Origin: Trichoplax sp. H2
Lineage: Eukaryota; Placozoa; Uniplacotomia; Trichoplacea
Direction of reading: 5' to 3'
DNA: 64,000 bases
NCBI GenBank assembly: GCA_003344405.1
Contig: NOWV01000055.1
Location: 372,001-436,000, forward strand
The position numbers and the translations under genes were made by a program. Positions within the stretch are counted from its first letter, which is position 1. Every line of letters starts with the position of its first letter. The notes under the pieces are model-generated. The model was given only the letters and a program-made list of their open reading frames with translations. It was not told where the DNA came from and searched no databases. Shown piece after piece: positions 25,744 through 38,757 of this stretch.

Positions 25744-26281
25744 ATCTTACTTACGACTGTACTAGTCAAGTAATTGTAAAATAGAGTGATCCGAATGATA
25801 AAATAATATCAAACCTAACCGATCATGCTGATATAGAATTCCAAAGGAGAAGTTTTCTCATACTTTACAAACACGCACATATTTATACTACTGCAGTAAC
25901 CATTACCTTCATTAATGTACCAAACTTTTGTTCTCATAGTAAATCAACAATTAAAATACGACGACGTAATATTTGTTATTTGTCAATAAAATATGCAAGC
26001 TATAACCACTTAGCTTTAGATGTTATTATAACTATACTGGTATAAGCGTAATCATTCTGTACAAGTAGACTAACCTAAGAAAAGTACAGCAATAATAGCC
26101 GATGTGACCTTGTATTGTCCATATGCTAATCAATTATTTGAATCTATCAAATAAATGATGACTATTTACCTGAAATCAACTACTTTTCAACCCATCATTG
26201 CCATTCATTGGTCGTTTCAGCTATTACCATATATACAGTATATAAATACAAATGCAAATCGATGACTTGATATTTACTGAA

Positions 26282-26304
26282 CTCTCTCTCTCTCTATATA
26301 TACT
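26282..26304. repeat. (CT)7 followed by (AT)n microsatellite
   Basis: Seven CT dinucleotides followed by a short TATATA run, read directly from the sequence. Confidence 0.85.
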
Positions 26305-26500
26305 GTATGTGTTAGTTAGTTATAAGAATATGACGTCATAATTAATGGCCGATTCTACTCTTCTATTCAATTCTACAAGGGATCATTGGTACTGTTTTCT
26401 ATGATTCTAGTCTAAATTTTACTTATAAAAACTGCGCATGCTAATGATTACCACTACATTATTTCTGAAGTCAAACAATCGATTGCAACGTTTCAGGAAT

Positions 26501-26785
26501 GGTGCCATCATCGAGAATAGAAGAGGATGCTAAAATACTTTTGGAAAAGATCGATGGATTACATCATAATCGACGTTAATTGTACTTGATGGTAGAGTAT
26601 AACGGAAAATTATTCTTGATTCTGACGCTGTTCATACAATAATTATGATAGAACTGTTTAGACATTTGTCTGGTAAAAATTCCAGCTATATCAAGTCTGG
26701 TATTATTATTGATGCAACAATTTTAGAAATTGAAGACGGCAAAATTAAAATTGTTGACAAGTACAATATTGTCAATTCAGTTTAA
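26501..26785 (+). pseudogene. Degenerate coding-like segment, unrecognised
   Basis: Frame-shifted and stop-interrupted reading frames here look more protein-like than their surroundings. A first block reads MVPSSRIEEDAKILLEKIDG, ending at a TAA near 26577. A second block in another frame, from about 26627, reads KIILDSDAVHTIIMIELFRH, then LSGKNSSYIKSGIII, ending at a TAA near 26785. The second block vaguely resembles the zinc-finger (H2C2) segment before retroelement integrases, but the metal-binding residues are not convincing. It could be a decayed transposon or chance. Confidence 0.25.
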
Positions 26786-29159
26786 AAATTTCAGCCTTAG
26801 TCCGCGTTGCCGATGTACTTAGAGTACCGTGCAGCTTGAAAGAAGAATAGTGGAATAAATAATATTCATTGGTGCTTTCCCTATTAACCCTTTAATTTAG
26901 AAATTTACAGCTACATGAAATCAGATATTACCATTAGTAGAATTCATTAGAGGTAGAAAGGTGGCATAAATGGGTTAATTACTAAAATTTTTTATTGTCG
27001 AGTTGAAAATTGAAACCGCACCGTGTCATATCAACAACTGTAGCATATTAGACACCGTATAGGTTGCCTGAATAAGGTCAGCTTGGGATGATTTTTCGTT
27101 CAAAAGTTGAACATTTTAGTAGCATAGAACAGAATTCATTCGAACATAAAAATATAGTGATTGATTTGATACCTTAAGAACACGAGCTAGCGTGAATAAG
27201 ATTACTTATTAATGTTTTTTTCATTTACCAAATTGAAAATTTCAGCTGTATCGAGTCGAATATACGTCTGATGATCAGTAAATTTATCAATTCAAGTTGA
27301 GTGAATAAAATCTTTTTCTTCTTCTGCTGGTATTCATTCAAAAAATCATCCCTTTTGAATATAGTGAATCAAACGGCGTTACTTTTTCAGTATCTTTTAG
27401 GATTAAAGCGAAACGACGACCAAAAATGTCTGGTATACCATTTAGCTATGTAATTGTTGTTATTTTAGGTGTCATAGCATAGATAAAGCTGGCGGCTTGT
27501 GCTAAATATCGTTGTAAATTAAAATTAACTATAAAAATTTCATTACAAGCTAAGAGCTAAAATTTTTTACTTTCATTCCAATATTATATTGGCTTGATTA
27601 ACGATACAGAAAAGTTAAGAACAATTGTGATGTATAAATTCAAATATGGAATAAGTGACAGAATACATCCGAAATGTATTAACCTGGCGACTTGACTTTT
27701 ATTTTTTCGTTTGAATACGATATGAAATTCTATGAAATGTGATATCACGAGATGAAATGATAATTAATTATAATTTTTCAAAAAATAAAATGCGATGCAC
27801 ATCTTATACGTCTTTGATTATATTCAACACATAATTTAGTCTTTGATATGTACTAGTGTGTATTTCTAGAGTATTACGCCTAATTATCTGCATAATTACT
27901 ATGTACATCAGAGATGCGTAAAGTTTAGGATTTCATTGACAGTTTTCCTTGCACATTTAGAAAATAATTATCATTCGGAAAACAAGAATTACTTAAGTCT
28001 TTTCTTAGCACTATTAATCATATTATTGCATATGAGAATAAGGCTTACTAAGAAACAGAATTTATAAATCCTCCAAAACTAATTCTTTAAATTAGTAGAT
28101 TTCAACGTTTAGACCAATTTAAAATTGAGGATCGGATCTGTAGTAGAAAGTTTAATAGAAAATTATTTATATGATGCAGTTATGAAAGGTAACGTTAAAA
28201 ATCATGCTAATTGTTATCTTAATTAATTATTTAACATATGTTCATTTCGTTTTCTTTTGTTCACTGATATACCTTAAATGAGTGTAATATCAAGATGCAC
28301 TAATCATTTAGAAATATTAATCAACTTCAATTAAAATTCCTTCCCAGAATTAGTTATCCGTAATAGATAGCAAGGTTCTTGAATTTTTATAGATTTTATT
28401 TCTGCAACTAACGTCAATTAAGAACTTTAATGAATGATTTAAAAAGTACCGGCACTGCATAGCACTAGATTAGCCAGTTTTAGTGATATTCGAATATGAT
28501 AACTACTAACGTGTAAAATTATTCAGTCAATGGTATCGTGCAACCTAAAACAGTTTCTACTGGGCCTCAATTTCGTTCTTCTTAATAGACGTGATGTTTG
28601 GATTGCAATACCTAACATTTTTTTAAGAATCGCTTAAAATTATAAATAAGTCTGAATTAAATTTGAATTTTGTCACTATTTTACTATAACTTGTGCTGTA
28701 GTACCGTTACGAGCTTTTTCTATGCAAAGCTGAGAATGTTTCCAATGCTAATGATAAAGTAACTTTGCATTTAATTTTACAACGAAAGAAGTAGTTCATA
28801 AATATAGTAATAATTTGCCTTGAGTCTGTGCGCAGATCTTAATATAAAAGCAGCAACATTATCTTAAATATAATATAGAATAGTACTATATTTTATTTTC
28901 AATTACCATACCAATCACCACTATACACGTTAGTTTAGGTTTATAGAGTTAAAGCTTAGCTCTTTTATACCAGCAGATAAACATTACATAGCGCTTCGTA
29001 AGTTAATTAATTGTTACAGGAATGTCTTAGTATGATAAGCTACAGTTATCTTTAACTTAATATTATCGGGCATCAAGATTTAAACATAAAATACGCGCTT
29101 TGCGCAGTAAATCGTATTAGAAAGAATAACTAATTCCTTGCTGCTATTACGGATTAATT

Positions 29160-30290
29160 TTATTTAGCTGCATAGTTACTCTTGCCATGAATTAATTTGC
29201 GACCAAACTTAGATGTAATGAAAACATGCAAGATAGGGTTTAGGCAACAGTTAGCGGGAAATAATAAAATAAGTACTGGTGAAACTCTAATAAATTCTAA
29301 ATGATGAACTTTTATGCTCGGCCACGAAATCATTATTCCGAAAGCAGTAAATGTGCCGGGAAACCAACATAACAAATTGGTTGCACCGGTTGCAATCGCA
29401 ACTGCGAGAACATTTTTTTCGCCCTTTGCTGCATTAAACATGATGGATCCACTCTGGCGAATCCATTTTAGCTTTAGTGTTATAGCAATATACAGCGAAA
29501 TAATTACTCCATAAATAATCATACAAATGGTATATTGAATAACTAATAAAATTCGAATAAAGGGTCTTTGTATATTATCAAAAATGCATAGATTGTGATA
29601 GCGGTATGAGAATACACGTATGTGATCATTGCTATCCCATGTTAATTTGGCAAAAATGACTATCAAAATAGACATCAGTAACGCAAGTAGCCATCCGAAT
29701 CCAACTGCTAGTTTTGTTATAAATGCGGTTATCATGTTATGGAATTGGCTAGGATAACAAATGCAAATATATCGTTCGATAGCAATGCATAAAATAATAT
29801 TTACTGACTGTGTTGTAGCCGCTATATATAATATACGTGCCATATGACAAGAAATACTTGTTACCCATTCTTCTGAAGGGTTAGTTAGATTATATCGAGC
29901 GCAATGATCCTCCCTATGTTCATGATGTGAATGACGATGATTAGGATCTGTGCTATCATTCCAAAATAGTTTCTTTCTATAATGTAAGTCGGCAGCGGCT
30001 AGGATAATAAGATAGATACAACCGAATAAATCGGATATTGCTAGGTTAAAGGTTAGAATATTAAAGCAGTAATTAGTTATATAATTTTTACGCTGACGCC
30101 TTGGAAAAGGTGGGATGTGATTACCAAAACCAGTATTTCCATTATTATTAATGATACGATTAGAATCAATGCGATTTTGGCTGTGTATTCGCTCTTTTAG
30201 CAAAATATAAACGTTAGCCATGCAGCCAAAGATGCCACAAAACCATGTAAGAATGATAGCAAATATATTATCATACAATATGGAATTCAT
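29160..30290 (-). CDS. Rhodopsin-class GPCR, LGR-like 7TM domain, intronless
   Basis: Single-exon 376-aa seven-helix receptor, ATG at 30290. TM1 contains GCMANVYILL. ICL1 has a long Asn-rich and basic insert. TM2 has NLAISDLFGCIYLIILAAAD followed by LHYRKK. The TM3 end has IERYICICYP (ERY in place of DRY). TM6 has LLCWFPGTFTAFG (CWxP box). TM7 has CCLNPILHVF (NPxxY variant). The TM2/ECL1 block and the Trp-x(5)-Cys before TM3 resemble the 7TM region of LGR/relaxin-type receptors, but no leucine-rich ectodomain is encoded. The N-terminus before TM1 is only a few residues. ECL1 has a His-rich stretch (HRHSHHEH) and an N-glycosylation sequon (NLT). It should sit in the plasma membrane and couple to G proteins. 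The ligand is unknown. Confidence 0.86.
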   Translation of the reverse strand: MNSILYDNIFAIILTWFCGIFGCMANVYILLKERIHSQNRIDSNRIINNNGNTGFGNHIPPFPRRQRKNYITNYCFNILTFNLAISDLFGCIYLIILAAADLHYRKKLFWNDSTDPNHRHSHHEHREDHCARYNLTNPSEEWVTSISCHMARILYIAATTQSVNIILCIAIERYICICYPSQFHNMITAFITKLAVGFGWLLALLMSILIVIFAKLTWDSNDHIRVFSYRYHNLCIFDNIQRPFIRILLVIQYTICMIIYGVIISLYIAITLKLKWIRQSGSIMFNAAKGEKNVLAVAIATGATNLLCWFPGTFTAFGIMISWPSIKVHHLEFIRVSPVLILLFPANCCLNPILHVFITSKFGRKLIHGKSNYAAK

Positions 30291-32632
30291 GTAAATATTA
30301 AATGTATCGCCTTTGCAAGGATTGGCTATGAAAATTGATTTTCGAAGATATAAAATATATAGGTTTCTTCGTATACTTTTCTAATGGTCGATTGTAGTAA
30401 GATGCCATAAATGATGAGAAGTTATCAGTTTTTAAGTATTTTTATTTATATTATTTTTTAGAGTGTCATTTTCTAATTTCAGGAAGCATTAGTTTGAATT
30501 ACTTGATGAACACCTGTTTTAATTTAACAATGTAACCATTAAACTACCAAACAAATTAATCAATAACGTTTCTTTGATAAATCTATTCTAAATGAATTGG
30601 CGTAAATTTCTAAATCAATTTCCAACAATAGCTATCAGCGATGGCTGATAGTTGGCAGGCTAAACTGGCTACATAAAGCAAATACGATCATAATTTTCCT
30701 ACCCGTTACCCCTGTTTCGTCTAGCATATTGTTACTGGCAATTTTGCAATGAGTTATGGCATTTAGCTTCAAAATCAAAGGGTACGGCATATCTGATAAC
30801 TATGACAGAAGTTTATTTATTTGTAATAAAAGAACTGAAGTAATTTTGTCGGCTTCACAAATAAGATGAAGCTGTATAAGGCGTGTTTATGTTTGAAATT
30901 TCGCTAGATCTTTATTCTTTTTCTATTTTCCAAATATGCTATTAGTAATAATAATAAATGTGGATGACGTTGAATTAATTTGTTTGTTCTTAAACAGTCT
31001 TAAACTATTTAAATTTATTTTTACTACACAAATAAAAGCATTTCATTTGATTTTCTAGGATAAAATAAAATTTCTAAAAAATCATACGTAGTTTAATTAG
31101 GATTAAAACTACTTTGTATTGAGGATCCTGTCAACTAAATTAGTCCTGTCATAGATTAATTATCTGTTACCATAGTAATTTAGTTATTATTTTGCTTTAT
31201 GATAACAAAAATAAAGATGGACGGCTATAGCAACATGAGAATTGAAATATTAGGATTAGGCTATTGTAATAAAGGATGCCGATTTATTTATTGAATGTAT
31301 GTCACTATTCAGGACTATAGAATAAGCTTGCTTTAAATAAATTTTATTTTAATAAGACTACCATCGCTGCAGTAACCATATTGTTATTCTATTTGAAAAC
31401 ACTACTTCAAAATAAGCTCTTTCAATACCTAATATCAGTAAAATAAATATATATAAGAGACTGTAGTAACAAATGTTATGAACTAAATTGTAATATGATT
31501 GATATATGCATAATGCTACCAAACAGAAATATCAATCGAACACACTGACTGAAAAGACGATATACGTAGCTCATAAAGGTTAGCAACACTTGATAGCTGT
31601 TTCTCAAGAATTTTCACAGTAAGGAACCGTTCAACGCGGTCTATAAATCGAATATTTGTTGGAATTTAGTATCTTGTAGTAAATATCGTTAGGTAGGACT
31701 GAATTACAGTCCTGTAAAATACCATCTAGTATCACTTGCGAGTACTTTTCGATATAAAATATTGAAATAACAGCAGCAGTAAGTCTTTTTAGAGATACAA
31801 AATGTTATACGAGTGATTCAAATGAATCTGTACTATGCAATATGCCAACATAACGGAAAATTAATTATTGATGCTCTTATATTTATTGCCGTACTTTAAG
31901 CAAGGGCAAGGGTATATTACTTTATAAGTATATAGTTCAATCATGTCATCATGTTTCTTTTTGTTATGAGTATTATCCCTAATATAGGCTGCATCTACTG
32001 AGGAGTATGAAGATGCCTCAAATGTTACAATGTTGCAATTACAATGTAGCGTCAAAATTCAGACTTACATACATTGTCTAAAAGTTAGTGCAATACTGAA
32101 TTATGATGGGTGTAGAATTTACTAAATATTGAAGAAAGACTCATTCTATGTCTTTCTTATCAGTGTAATTTGATTATATTTTTAGCTATGTTTCCATCCA
32201 TGAATCATATTTTAATAAGGGATTGGCTTAAATGCAAGATTAAATTAATCAGAAGTTAGCTTATTCATTGCCTAAGTTACAGGAGAATTGTATTTTTAAT
32301 GATTTTAACTCAATTAAGCCATTAACGCTAAAAGAAGATATAGAACATGTGATGATAAAGTATTCTGCTAATATTAACAGCATTAAAAGTCTGGTTTCAA
32401 GAGAATCAACGCTTCTAATAACATACAAACTTTGGAAAAGATATAGTAAAGAATCTAATTTCCTACCAGAAAATCTGAATAAGATTCAGGTCGTAATAGC
32501 TACAGAGCTGATTATGCAATAGCATGTCTAATATTGATTCAAACCTTAGCTTTCGTATTAGTATGTTACGATAATATCTTAGATAGCATATCTTAATAGA
32601 TCTATTGTAACAAAATTGGCTGGTTGAATAAG
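30291..32632. other. AT-rich intergenic region
   Basis: No gene is supported. An 84-codon plus-strand ORF at 32268-32522 (with KPLTLKEDIEHVMIKYS) shows no family I recognise and has no visible splice or promoter support. Confidence 0.5.
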
Positions 32633-32989
32633 TTAACATATATGATAAATACGAACTATAATAGATCCACTATCAATTACCAGCAGGTGAATTTGTGCTA
32701 TCGGGATTTGCTCTATTATGGCATTCGCTTGGGTGTCTATATTCTGATAACTATACTGTAAATTAGCAGCTACTAGAATAAGTTGATATACCAGACCACC
32801 TCGGTAGATAAGATAAAGCAAAATGAAATATAGAAGTATAAAATAGAAAGAATTCGATAAATTTCTATGTTCTTGACCCCCATGTCTGTCGGAAGTTTTG
32901 TGGTCGATGCACAGGGGTGTCGACATAAGCAGTAATTGCATTAATCCGATACCTAACAAACTTTTTAAACGCTGGCAGCCTAGTAGCAC
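32633..32989 (-). pseudogene. GPCR fragment, TM2 to start of TM3
   Basis: The reading frame contains LVYQLILVAANLQYSYQN, which aligns with the TM2 end and D-x-H-Y-R block of the receptor at 29160-30290. It then has LLVIDSGSIIVRIYHIC, which aligns with the W-L-D-D-S/P-x(3)-RFLHI segment entering TM3 in the 51-kb and 55-kb copies. The frame stops right after this. No TM4-TM7 is found downstream, and the TM2 NLAxxD motif is lost. Treated as a decayed member of the local receptor family. Confidence 0.65.
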
Positions 32990-35900
32990 ACCCAGCGGGT
33001 TACATATCCGTGCACAAATAATTAGTGGTCAGTTATTATGCAAGATCAATATCATTTTGATAGAAAGTGTAGGTTAATACAAGAAAGTAACACTGCATAT
33101 GAAACAAATGAAGTTCTGTCTTCGATGATAAAGTACCATATTAAAAGTAGAAAGAAAGTAACAAATTTATGATGATATAACGAGACTGTGCTTATATGTA
33201 AGCCGGCATACACGGGTTCTAGACGTAGCTTAGAATTTCTTTTTATTATGAATTTCGTATTTATTTTACCGCAATGCTAATATTCTCCTATCTTGGTTAC
33301 GAAGGTTTTATAAAGAAGCTTATTGATTAGTACAGTACTCTAAAGACGTTGAAAATAATGTTACTGATCCCTCTATGTTTTGGCTAGATCATAATTGTAC
33401 CAGGTTAGAAGATGGGTAGAAAAGCAAAGAATTTATCACTCAGAGATTAAGCTATAATTAGCGAAATATATCGCTAATTACTTACTGTTAAAGCTCAAAG
33501 TAGGCATTTATAATCCTATATAGTAAAATTACAGTATTTTAGTTCTTTCAATAGAGATCAATATCAGCCATGTTGTTTATTAAATTTTGTTTATCTGTAA
33601 TATGCCGGATTCTTAGATGCTCAAAGGTAAAATAGGATGAGTTCTACATTTGTAGATCGATTAATTTTTACAATCGCGATAGCTTAAAAAGTCTCTAAAA
33701 GCAATTCACCGAGTGATTCACTTGCTATATGTACCATATTATAAACTAATAGTTACTAGTATACTAGCCCGTAAACTATAAAATATAGTCAATGGTTTTA
33801 GCTCACTGAATATAAATCTTTAACAGTACTACACCGAAAATCCTAATCACTATCAGTTCTTGATAATCTACTAACCTTTACTTCTTCTTTTCCTGACTGC
33901 TGCTTATATGATCAATTCAGCAAATCATTGATGCTACAACGGTCATGATTACATGATAATGTAAAACCTCAAAAACTGACATTTTTACATTTGTAACATA
34001 GAATTTAGGGAGGTATCCTTACTCACATCGTCAAATTGAAGCTCTCAGTTAAACTGACCTACTATACTCGTATTTACTGCTCAAAATTCGTAGTATTATG
34101 GTATGACGGGAAAATATTGCTAGCATTAACAACATACGAATCTGTGATTTACTCGTTGGGTACAGACTGAAAATGAACCTAGCTGAGAGATTCAGAAATG
34201 GCAGCTAGAAATTGATATAAAAAAAGTCTTCGTAGAATTACTTTGTAGATAACAGAGGGAGCGAGCACTTAGATTTAGTCTCGATGTCGAACATTGCTTA
34301 TAAACATCCTCTAAATTATTCCTTGATGACTAAAATTGTCCACTAATATGGGCGGAAATTCAATAGCGACATCAAACGTTCAATAGTAGCTAGCCACTTT
34401 ATAAGACCCCTGATGTGCGAATGTTGTAATAGCTTAACGTTTTCCCATCGATCGGTAATCCAGTTATCATTCGAAATAGATCATTGTGAACAGTTTATTG
34501 TGCTTGTAGATGTCTTAATCTTTACAACTAATACGGCATCGGTAATGTGTTCTTAAAAAAGAGCCATTCTATATATCTAATGCATCTATAACGGTTATTA
34601 CATCAAAAGCGTTAGCTTATTTGCGGACTGGGTTGTCCAAAAAATTCAAATGTAATATGTTTACATTACCAAAAGGCCTATTAAAATAGCTTTTGCGTTG
34701 CGTAATGATACATTCATTATTTGGGCGGAGTATTGTATTAATTTTGAGATACATCGGTAAATAGCAGGTGATCGGACTGCTGTGGATCCTTTACATTTGG
34801 CAGTCTTGATACAAATCAAGTCACTATAGTCAGGCTGAACGAGGCCGGATGCGAAATCAGTCATTTTGCAAAATGCCCTACAATCAGTTAACATAGTGAC
34901 TGATATCGGCCCTATTATTAGCCTAAAGTCTAGATAATTTAACTCTAAGTAGGTGAAGGTAGGTAAAAAATTTTGAATGATCTTCATATGATACAAATTA
35001 TTGAGGTACTTAAAATAACGCGCGCTACTGTATATGAAAGATTCGAGTTGTAGCAAATTGAGAGAAATGATAAGGGTAGTTGATAATGAGTTTTAAGCTT
35101 TCCATCACACGTTAAAATTATTGTTTCTTCAACCGATCCTGTCTAGCCTAGTAGTTATTATTAAATTCTTACTGGTTTATTCATCTTAACTTCGGTAGTT
35201 ATAAATTGTTATATATGTTGTCGAACTTCGTTACGGGGTGAAAAATGACATGCATTCAGCCAATATCGCCATAGAATTTTTAATTGCCATCGAATTGCCC
35301 TTATGATTTTGCTTCTTTTCAGATATAATACTATTATGATTATCAATCATGAACTTTCCAGCTTATTATGTATAACGAAACTTAGTATTGTGATTGTAGA
35401 CTTTTAGCTATGTTAGTAAGATGTAACTTTAACTGCTAAGAATAATATCTACGGAAATACTGTAGTTGTTTCCATATCGGATTAATGATGGTCCGCTGTA
35501 AAATATTGTCTTTGATAATAATTTGACTATGTGTAAATTAAGGTAGACTGTTGCTATGTTGATTATGGCTGTGACTGCTACGAAATGAATATAAGCTGGC
35601 AACTTAAACTATTCAGTTCGTTCTATCTAGAAGTCCTTCAATAGTTGTATTCGGCTATAGTAGAGCTGTGTGTAGCTAGTCTTTGTATTAGATCTAATAA
35701 AGTTCTAATTTTCTACAACTTTGGAATTTTGGTGATTGGATTTTATCACATTATGTCAAATAGCTTCATGTACTGTATAACAACCATATAATGAATCTAA
35801 ATTATTTTCATTTCATCGCTATTATCTTCTCCACTTACTTTCAATCAGTTACAAAAGTGTGATTGGCGACTTTTTTCTGTATAGCTAAAGCTTGTATAAC

Positions 35901-37239
35901 AATGGCTTGCTATAAAATAGCTGTAAGCTCTCATTATTGAGTAGCTTGTTGGTACTATTGCATTTAGCGAACTAATAAAGGTTTTGTACTGTATCTTCAT
36001 AAAACAGCCGTCAAGATAATTATTTAAACGATCATAAGAGTTGATAACATGCAATCAAGCAGATATAATACAAAGACACCAGAACATGACTATAACTTTA
36101 ATATACTGTTGTATGATAGGAATCTAATTATTCATTTATCGTTAAAATGCACTATAACGTCGTATAAATTAAAACAGCGTTGGATTACCAAAGTCAATAT
36201 CGGTTTCGACTATAAGTACCATCCGTAGGGAGAGGCTATCATGATTACAATGGGGAATAGTTAGAAATAGTTGTGGTAGCATAATCCCTATGATGTGTTC
36301 ATCCAATCTTAAATTACGAAACTGCGATTGGTGTCATAATTAGAATAGGAATAATGAAACAAGTGCATTGAAGTGCTCTACTAATATGATGATATTTTTT
36401 TTCATCAAAATGCGATACATAGTTGTTATTTAAGGAACAACCAAACACATTTATGCTACTGTCGCTGTAAATATTCTTTGCCAGTACTACTTATTATCGA
36501 GTTAGGTAAATTCTAGCGCCGAAAGCATTGAGGCTATTCACCCACTGTTACCTTAATAAAAAGTCAATCTACAGATTTCTGCCTTCAAGTCAATAGTTTA
36601 TCAGACTTCTGATCTCGCTAACTGATTATTATTTGCAACTTACTATAATCAATTATATTTTTTAGACCTTGCTTTATCTTTTATTCAACAGGTGCCTTAA
36701 CGCTGATTGACGTCTAATTTAACAAGCTTTCAACTATGGCTAAATACTTTATGATGTAATGCTACAATAGAGAGTTAGAATGTATACCATTACCGTATGA
36801 TAATGTATACCACTATGCGGCAGTCCTAACTAGATGTTATTGCGAAAGTAAGCGATTATATTATTTTCTATTTGGATTGTTGTTAGTAACATGACAAACA
36901 GCAATTGTGATGAGCATTAATAGAATGCTAATCAATCATTGGTGCAAGCTGTTCCCTCTGGCTAGCTTTTTTTTATATTAGTAATGCTTCGATATCAATC
37001 TACTCTGTTCTCACGGGTACAAAACTATTCTTCGAACTATTTCAAATGAGATTAAGAGAACTTAAAACAGAAATTAGGTATCTACATTAGGACAAAGTTC
37101 CTGGTTGAAGCAAAGCTATTGTCTGTTGTCATGACGAGACTGCTGATGTAGCAATAGTTTGTATGCGGACTAATAGGCATGGCTTATGATAGTATTTCCA
37201 ATTGTTTTATTTGTAATTATTGTAGCCAGAATTGTTAGA
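32990..37239. other. AT-rich gene desert
   Basis: Nothing recognisable. A 131-codon minus-strand ORF (34661-35056) has no domain I recognise and no supporting context. Other ORFs are under 70 codons. Confidence 0.5.
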
Positions 37240-38086
37240 GTTTATCATAAACATGAATATAATTACTGAGAATGCTTTCAATTATGAAAAGAATCAAATG
37301 TCAATTTTTAAACTATTTTGGGAAAAGCAAATCATGAATTCGATTTTTTTACAAATAAACGGAAATAGTAATAGCTAATGGGTATTATAAATCAGGAAGG
37401 AAGCCTCGCTCATTAGCAAAGGAATAGATTAACGTCTGCACATCTAAATGCTTTAAGGCTTTTCTGGTGAATAATTTAACAATGTTGTTGTCATTTTATC
37501 CCTCGAGCACATGATTTTCCTACGTAAAACTCGACTGCTTTGGCGTAATTATTAAGATTCTACGTGTAAATGTAAGAATTTTCATTTATAAGTTTGCTAT
37601 ACTGATATTCCAGAATGACACTTACTTTTTAAAGTAGCTCTTGTATTCGTAGAACAGGCTTTAATTTACTATTGGAATTTTGACCAAAATATTTATGCTA
37701 CTTATGTAGATTAAGATAGCGACAGTCATGGACCTTGATATGGAATATATAATTGTAATACGATAAAGGCAAAAAATCTTGCTTACTTTTATCGCTAATA
37801 ACAATAATTGTGATATCGATGACCAGCTCAGTCGACTATTACAACTGGCAATAGGTAATTGATTAATTTTTTAAAATTTAATTGCTCTGGATAAATTGTT
37901 TCTTTTATAATAGTAATGATAATGGAGAAATAATAACATTTATATCTATAAGGGGCTATTTGTTGTTAATGCAAGTATTTCTTACTTTTTATTTAGGTTT
38001 TATTTGTGCTAAAGATATTATACTATCATTAACAATTATTTCTTTCTGCTCTATTTTATTTTCACATTATTCGCATTGTTTTACAT
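37240..38086. repeat. Left copy of a duplicated segment ending at an assembly gap
   Basis: These 847 bp are repeated with very few differences at 38107-38757. The left copy ends exactly at the N run. The right copy starts exactly after it. This copy includes about 197 bp (about 37510-37706) that the other lacks. The pattern fits two unmerged haplotype contigs rather than a real tandem duplication. Confidence 0.9.
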
Positions 38087-38106
38087 NNNNNNNNNNNNNN
38101 NNNNNN
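38087..38106. other. Assembly gap (20 N)
   Basis: Twenty consecutive N characters. The flanking sequences are copies of each other, so the true gap size is probably negative (an overlap). Confidence 0.98.
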
Positions 38107-38757
38107 GTTTATCATAAACATGAATATAATTACTGAGAATGCTTTCAATTATGAAAAGAATCAAATGTCAATTTTTAAATTATTTTGGAAAAAGCAAATC
38201 ATGAATTCGATTTTTTTACAAATAAACGAAAATAGTGATAGCTAATGGGTATTATAAATCAGGAAGGAAGCCTCGCTCATTAGCAAAGGAATAGATTAAC
38301 GTCTGCACATCTGAATGCTTTTAAGGCTTTTCTGGTGAATAATTTAACAATGTTGTTGTCATTTTATCCCTCGAATGTAGATTAAGATAGCGACAGTCAT
38401 GGACCTTGATATGGAATATATAATTGTAATACGATAAAGGCAAAAAATCTTGCTTACTTTTATCGCTAATAACAATAATTGTGATTTCGATGACCAGCTC
38501 AGTTGACTATTACAACTAGCAATAGGTAATTGATTAATCTTTTAAAATTTAATTGCTCTGGATAAATCGTTTCTTTTACAATAGTAATGATAATGGAGAA
38601 ATAATAACATTTATATCTAAAAGGGGCTATTTGTTGTTAATGCAAGTATTTCTTACGTTTCATTTAGGTTTTATTTGTGCTAAAGATATTATACTATCAC
38701 TAACAATTATTTCTTTCTGCTCCATTTTATTTTCACATTATTCGCATTGTTTTACAT
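38107..38757. repeat. Right copy of the duplicated segment, with ~197-bp deletion
   Basis: Aligned to 37240-38086, it matches almost base for base. The exceptions are scattered substitutions, a one-base insertion near 38321, and absence of the ~197 bp between the CCCTCGA and ATGTAGATTAAG boundaries. A short ORF (MLWIN-FFYNSNDNGEII) occurs in both copies but shows no family. Confidence 0.9.

Larger units (their letters stand above)
25744..29159. other. Intergenic between arrestin gene B and the 29-kb receptor
   Basis: No gene is supported. It contains a CT/AT microsatellite at 26282-26304 and a degenerate coding-like segment at about 26501-26785. Otherwise AT-rich. Confidence 0.5.

Noticed and set aside
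32268-32522. 84-codon plus-strand ORF
   Set aside because: Hydrophilic and protein-like, but with no family match I can name and no splice partners, so not called as a gene.
34661-35056. 131-codon minus-strand ORF
   Set aside because: No recognisable motif, no neighbouring exon and no sign of a receptor or other family. It is probably a chance ORF in a large non-coding stretch.
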